A DNA stretch of 7,445 nt from an uncultured Muribaculaceae bacterium (GTDB taxonomy: Bacteria; Bacteroidota; Bacteroidia; Bacteroidales; Muribaculaceae), in the NCBI GenBank assembly GCA_910584905.1, contig CAJUCQ010000005.1:1-7445 (forward strand), in the 5' to 3' direction. The translations under genes and the position numbers were made by a program. Within the stretch, counting starts at the first letter, position 1. Every line of letters begins with the position of its first letter. This document shows positions 5,675 to 7,445 of this stretch, piece by piece. Under the pieces are notes generated by a model, which was not told the origin of the DNA, made no database searches, and saw only the letters and a program-made list of their open reading frames with translations.

Positions 5675-6667
5675 TCATCGCACGCGCAGGGAGCCTTCGG
5701 GGCGTCTGAACCCGCGGAGGAAGGCCTCGGCGGTCATGGTGCGCTTGCCCGAGGGCTGGAGTTCGAGAATCTCGAGGGCTTCGAGGTCGGAGCCGGTGCC
5801 GATGAGCAGGCGCGAATCGGCGATGATGTCGACCTCGCCGGGGGCAAGAGCTCTTGCGTCCTTGGCCGGGCGCGCTTTTATGAGTTTCAGCGTCGTAAGC
5901 GGAGGCGTGTCCTCGGGAGCGTCTCCGGCGACGAGTTCGGTCCACGCGGCGGGATAGGGGGCAAGTCCGCGCACGAAATTATGGAGTTCGGCAGCCGATG
6001 CGTTCCAGTCGACGCGGCATGTTTCCTTGAATATTTTCGGGGCGGCGCACGGTTCGCATCCTTCCATCATCTCGTCCTGCGGCATCGGGCGCAAATCGCC
6101 GGCCATGATGCGGGCCACGGTGTCGGCGGTGAGTTCCGCTCCGAGCGCCATAAGGCGGTCATGGACGCTCCCGGCATTTTCGTCGGGACCGATGCTGATT
6201 TTTTCTTGGCTGATTACATCGCCCGTGTCAATTTCGTGTTTGAGGAAGAAGGTGGTCACACCCGTTTCGGTGTCGCCGTTCATCACTGCGCGGTTGATCG
6301 GGGCGGCGCCTCGGTAGCGCGGCAAGAGGGAAGCGTGAAGGTTGAATGTGCCCAGCGGGGGCATTGTCCACACCACTTCCGGGAGCATACGGAAGGCAAT
6401 CACGATAAAGAGGTCGGCTCCAATGCGGCGTAGAGCCTCGACGAATTCTTCGTCCTTGAGCTTGACGGGCTGCAGCAGCGGGAGGCCGTGGTCGAGGGCG
6501 TAGGTTTTTACGGCGGAGTGGAGCATCTTGTGGCCGCGTCCGGCGGGTTTGTCGGGCATTGTGACGACGGCGGCGATGTCGGCTCCTTCGCACACAAGGC
6601 GGTCAAGGCTCGCAACGGCAAATTCAGGGGTGCCGAAAAAAACAATCTTAGGCTTCTTCTGTGTCAT
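5675..6667 (-). CDS. fmt: Methionyl-tRNA formyltransferase
   Basis: Fmt transfers a formyl group from 10-formyl-tetrahydrofolate to the amino group of Met on initiator tRNA, in the cytoplasm, for translation initiation. From ATG 6667 the product has 330 residues, close to the family norm. It opens with the nucleotide-fold strand KIVFFGTPEFA (about 7-17). The catalytic triad is present: Asn109 and His111 in NLHASLLPRYRGAAPI, and Asp147 in DTGD, 36 residues after the His as in the E. coli enzyme. The C-terminal tRNA-binding domain covers about 205-325. The frame is open upstream to an ATG at 6712, but homology begins at MTQKKPKI, so I chose 6667. This start overlaps the end of the pseudouridine synthase gene by 20 nt, which suggests one mRNA and coupled translation. 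No catalytic residue is missing. Confidence 0.97.
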   Translation of the reverse strand: MTQKKPKIVFFGTPEFAVASLDRLVCEGADIAAVVTMPDKPAGRGHKMLHSAVKTYALDHGLPLLQPVKLKDEEFVEALRRIGADLFIVIAFRMLPEVVWTMPPLGTFNLHASLLPRYRGAAPINRAVMNGDTETGVTTFFLKHEIDTGDVISQEKISIGPDENAGSVHDRLMALGAELTADTVARIMAGDLRPMPQDEMMEGCEPCAAPKIFKETCRVDWNASAAELHNFVRGLAPYPAAWTELVAGDAPEDTPPLTTLKLIKARPAKDARALAPGEVDIIADSRLLIGTGSDLEALEILELQPSGKRTMTAEAFLRGFRRPEGSLRVR

Positions 6668-7352
6668 TGGTCTTGAGTGTGGATTCTTCGAGATATTTCC
6701 ATAGCGCGTCACCGGAGGGTACGGGAGCCGTCACGTCGATATGCTTTTTACTTACGGGATGGACAAACACCACCCTGCGCGCATGCAATGAGATGCTTCC
6801 GTCGGGGTTGCTTCTCTTGGCGCCGTATTTGAGGTCGCCTTTGACGGGGCATCCTATCGAGCTGAGCTGGACGCGTATCTGGTGTTTGCGGCCTGTCATG
6901 AGATTCACTTCAAGGAGATTATAGCGGTCGGAAGCGGCAATCAGGCGGTAGGCGAGGCGCGCTTCTTTTGCTCCGGCTTTGGGACGGGCGGAGGCGTAGC
7001 TGCGGTTTGTCTTTTCTACGGTGGTGATATAGCTTGTGATGGTGTCTTCCTCTTTGGGCGGCCTTGCGGCGGTGACGGCCCAATACGTTTTGTGGACATC
7101 GCCGTTGCGAAACATTTCGTTCAGGCGGCTGAGCGCCTTTGAAGTCTTTGCGAAGACGACGACTCCGGAGACGGGGCGGTCGAGCCTGTGTACAAGGCCC
7201 ATGAATACGTTTCCTGGCTTTGCGTCGCGTTCCTTTATGAATTTTTTGAGAGTCTCGACCAAGGGTTCGTCGCCGGTCTTGTCACCTTGGACAATTTCGC
7301 CGGAGGCCTTGTTGACGATGATTATATGGTTGTCTTCGTAGAGTATCTCCAT
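6648..7352 (-). CDS. RluA-family RNA pseudouridine synthase
   Basis: This 234-residue enzyme isomerises uridine to pseudouridine in rRNA or tRNA. The catalytic motif HRLDRPVSG puts the nucleophile at Asp58. Other family marks are VNKASGEIVQ (13-22), TGRKHQIRVQL (153-163) and GDLKYGAKR (172-180). There is no N-terminal S4 RNA-binding domain, which fits the compact RluA/TruC side of the family rather than RluC or RluD. HRLDRP is closer to TruC-type sites, so a tRNA target is possible, but the substrate cannot be assigned from the sequence. The start ATG 7352 is followed directly by the conserved strand EILYEDNHIIIVNK. Its 3' end overlaps fmt by 20 nt. No clear promoter lies in the 93 nt upstream, so transcription may begin beyond the right edge. 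Confidence 0.93.
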   Translation of the reverse strand: MEILYEDNHIIIVNKASGEIVQGDKTGDEPLVETLKKFIKERDAKPGNVFMGLVHRLDRPVSGVVVFAKTSKALSRLNEMFRNGDVHKTYWAVTAARPPKEEDTITSYITTVEKTNRSYASARPKAGAKEARLAYRLIAASDRYNLLEVNLMTGRKHQIRVQLSSIGCPVKGDLKYGAKRSNPDGSISLHARRVVFVHPVSKKHIDVTAPVPSGDALWKYLEESTLKTNDTEEA

Positions 7353-7445
7353 AAACTTGCCTAACTAATTGATTTGTAAGTAATAGGAGTGTTTTTGCGA
7401 TTGCGTCCGACAATAATTAGACAATTTAGGGTGTTTTGTGCCTCA

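Noticed and set aside
6668..6712. 15-residue extension of Fmt
   Set aside because: Family similarity begins at MTQKKPKI; the extension would lie wholly within the pseudouridine synthase gene.
7353..7445. Promoter or small gene right of the pseudouridine synthase gene
   Set aside because: AT-rich with no well-spaced promoter pair and no supported frame; the region is cut by the window edge.

Overview
The window looks like a chromosomal segment from a Bacteroidales gut bacterium, plausibly of the Muribaculaceae type. Three things suggest this. The proteins have a Bacteroidetes flavour: a small porin-family barrel, a PstS-like lipoprotein next to a TPR protein, and a pseudouridine synthase with an HRLDRPVSG active site. 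The promoters fit the Bacteroidetes form TTTG - about 19-20 nt - TAnnTTTG. Genes lack obvious Shine-Dalgarno sites. Coding DNA is fairly GC-rich and intergenic DNA is AT-rich. Genus and species cannot be fixed from this sequence.

Layout. Positions 1-358 hold no convincing protein gene. They carry two divergent promoter-like sequences: one reads right into the outer-membrane barrel gene (359-1033, +), the other reads left into an AT-rich, hairpin-rich leader that runs off the window. The barrel gene converges on a long leftward block, with a terminator hairpin between them (1054-1101). In order of leftward transcription from the right edge, that block is: an RluA-family pseudouridine synthase (7352-6648); fmt (6667-5675), overlapping it by 20 nt; a promoter (5641-5611); an 80-residue two-helix membrane protein (5520-5278); a PstS-like lipoprotein (5241-4252); a secreted TPR protein (4133-2508); and rarA (2403-1126). 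GC-rich hairpins lie after the lipoprotein gene and after the TPR gene.

How the genes fit together. The rlu-like/fmt pair is a translation and RNA-modification unit: tRNA or rRNA pseudouridylation, and formylation of initiator Met-tRNA. The two-helix protein, PstS-like lipoprotein and TPR protein form an envelope unit, likely transcribed from the promoter at 5611-5641. No ABC permease or ATPase genes are nearby, and the binding protein's usual phosphate loops look altered, so simple phosphate import is not the best reading. RarA is a replication-fork maintenance ATPase that lies downstream and is perhaps partly read through.

I see no mobile element, CRISPR array, toxin-antitoxin pair, tRNA or rRNA gene inside the window. 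Most of it is conserved core genome. The parts worth a second look are the envelope triad and the structured leftward leader at the left edge.
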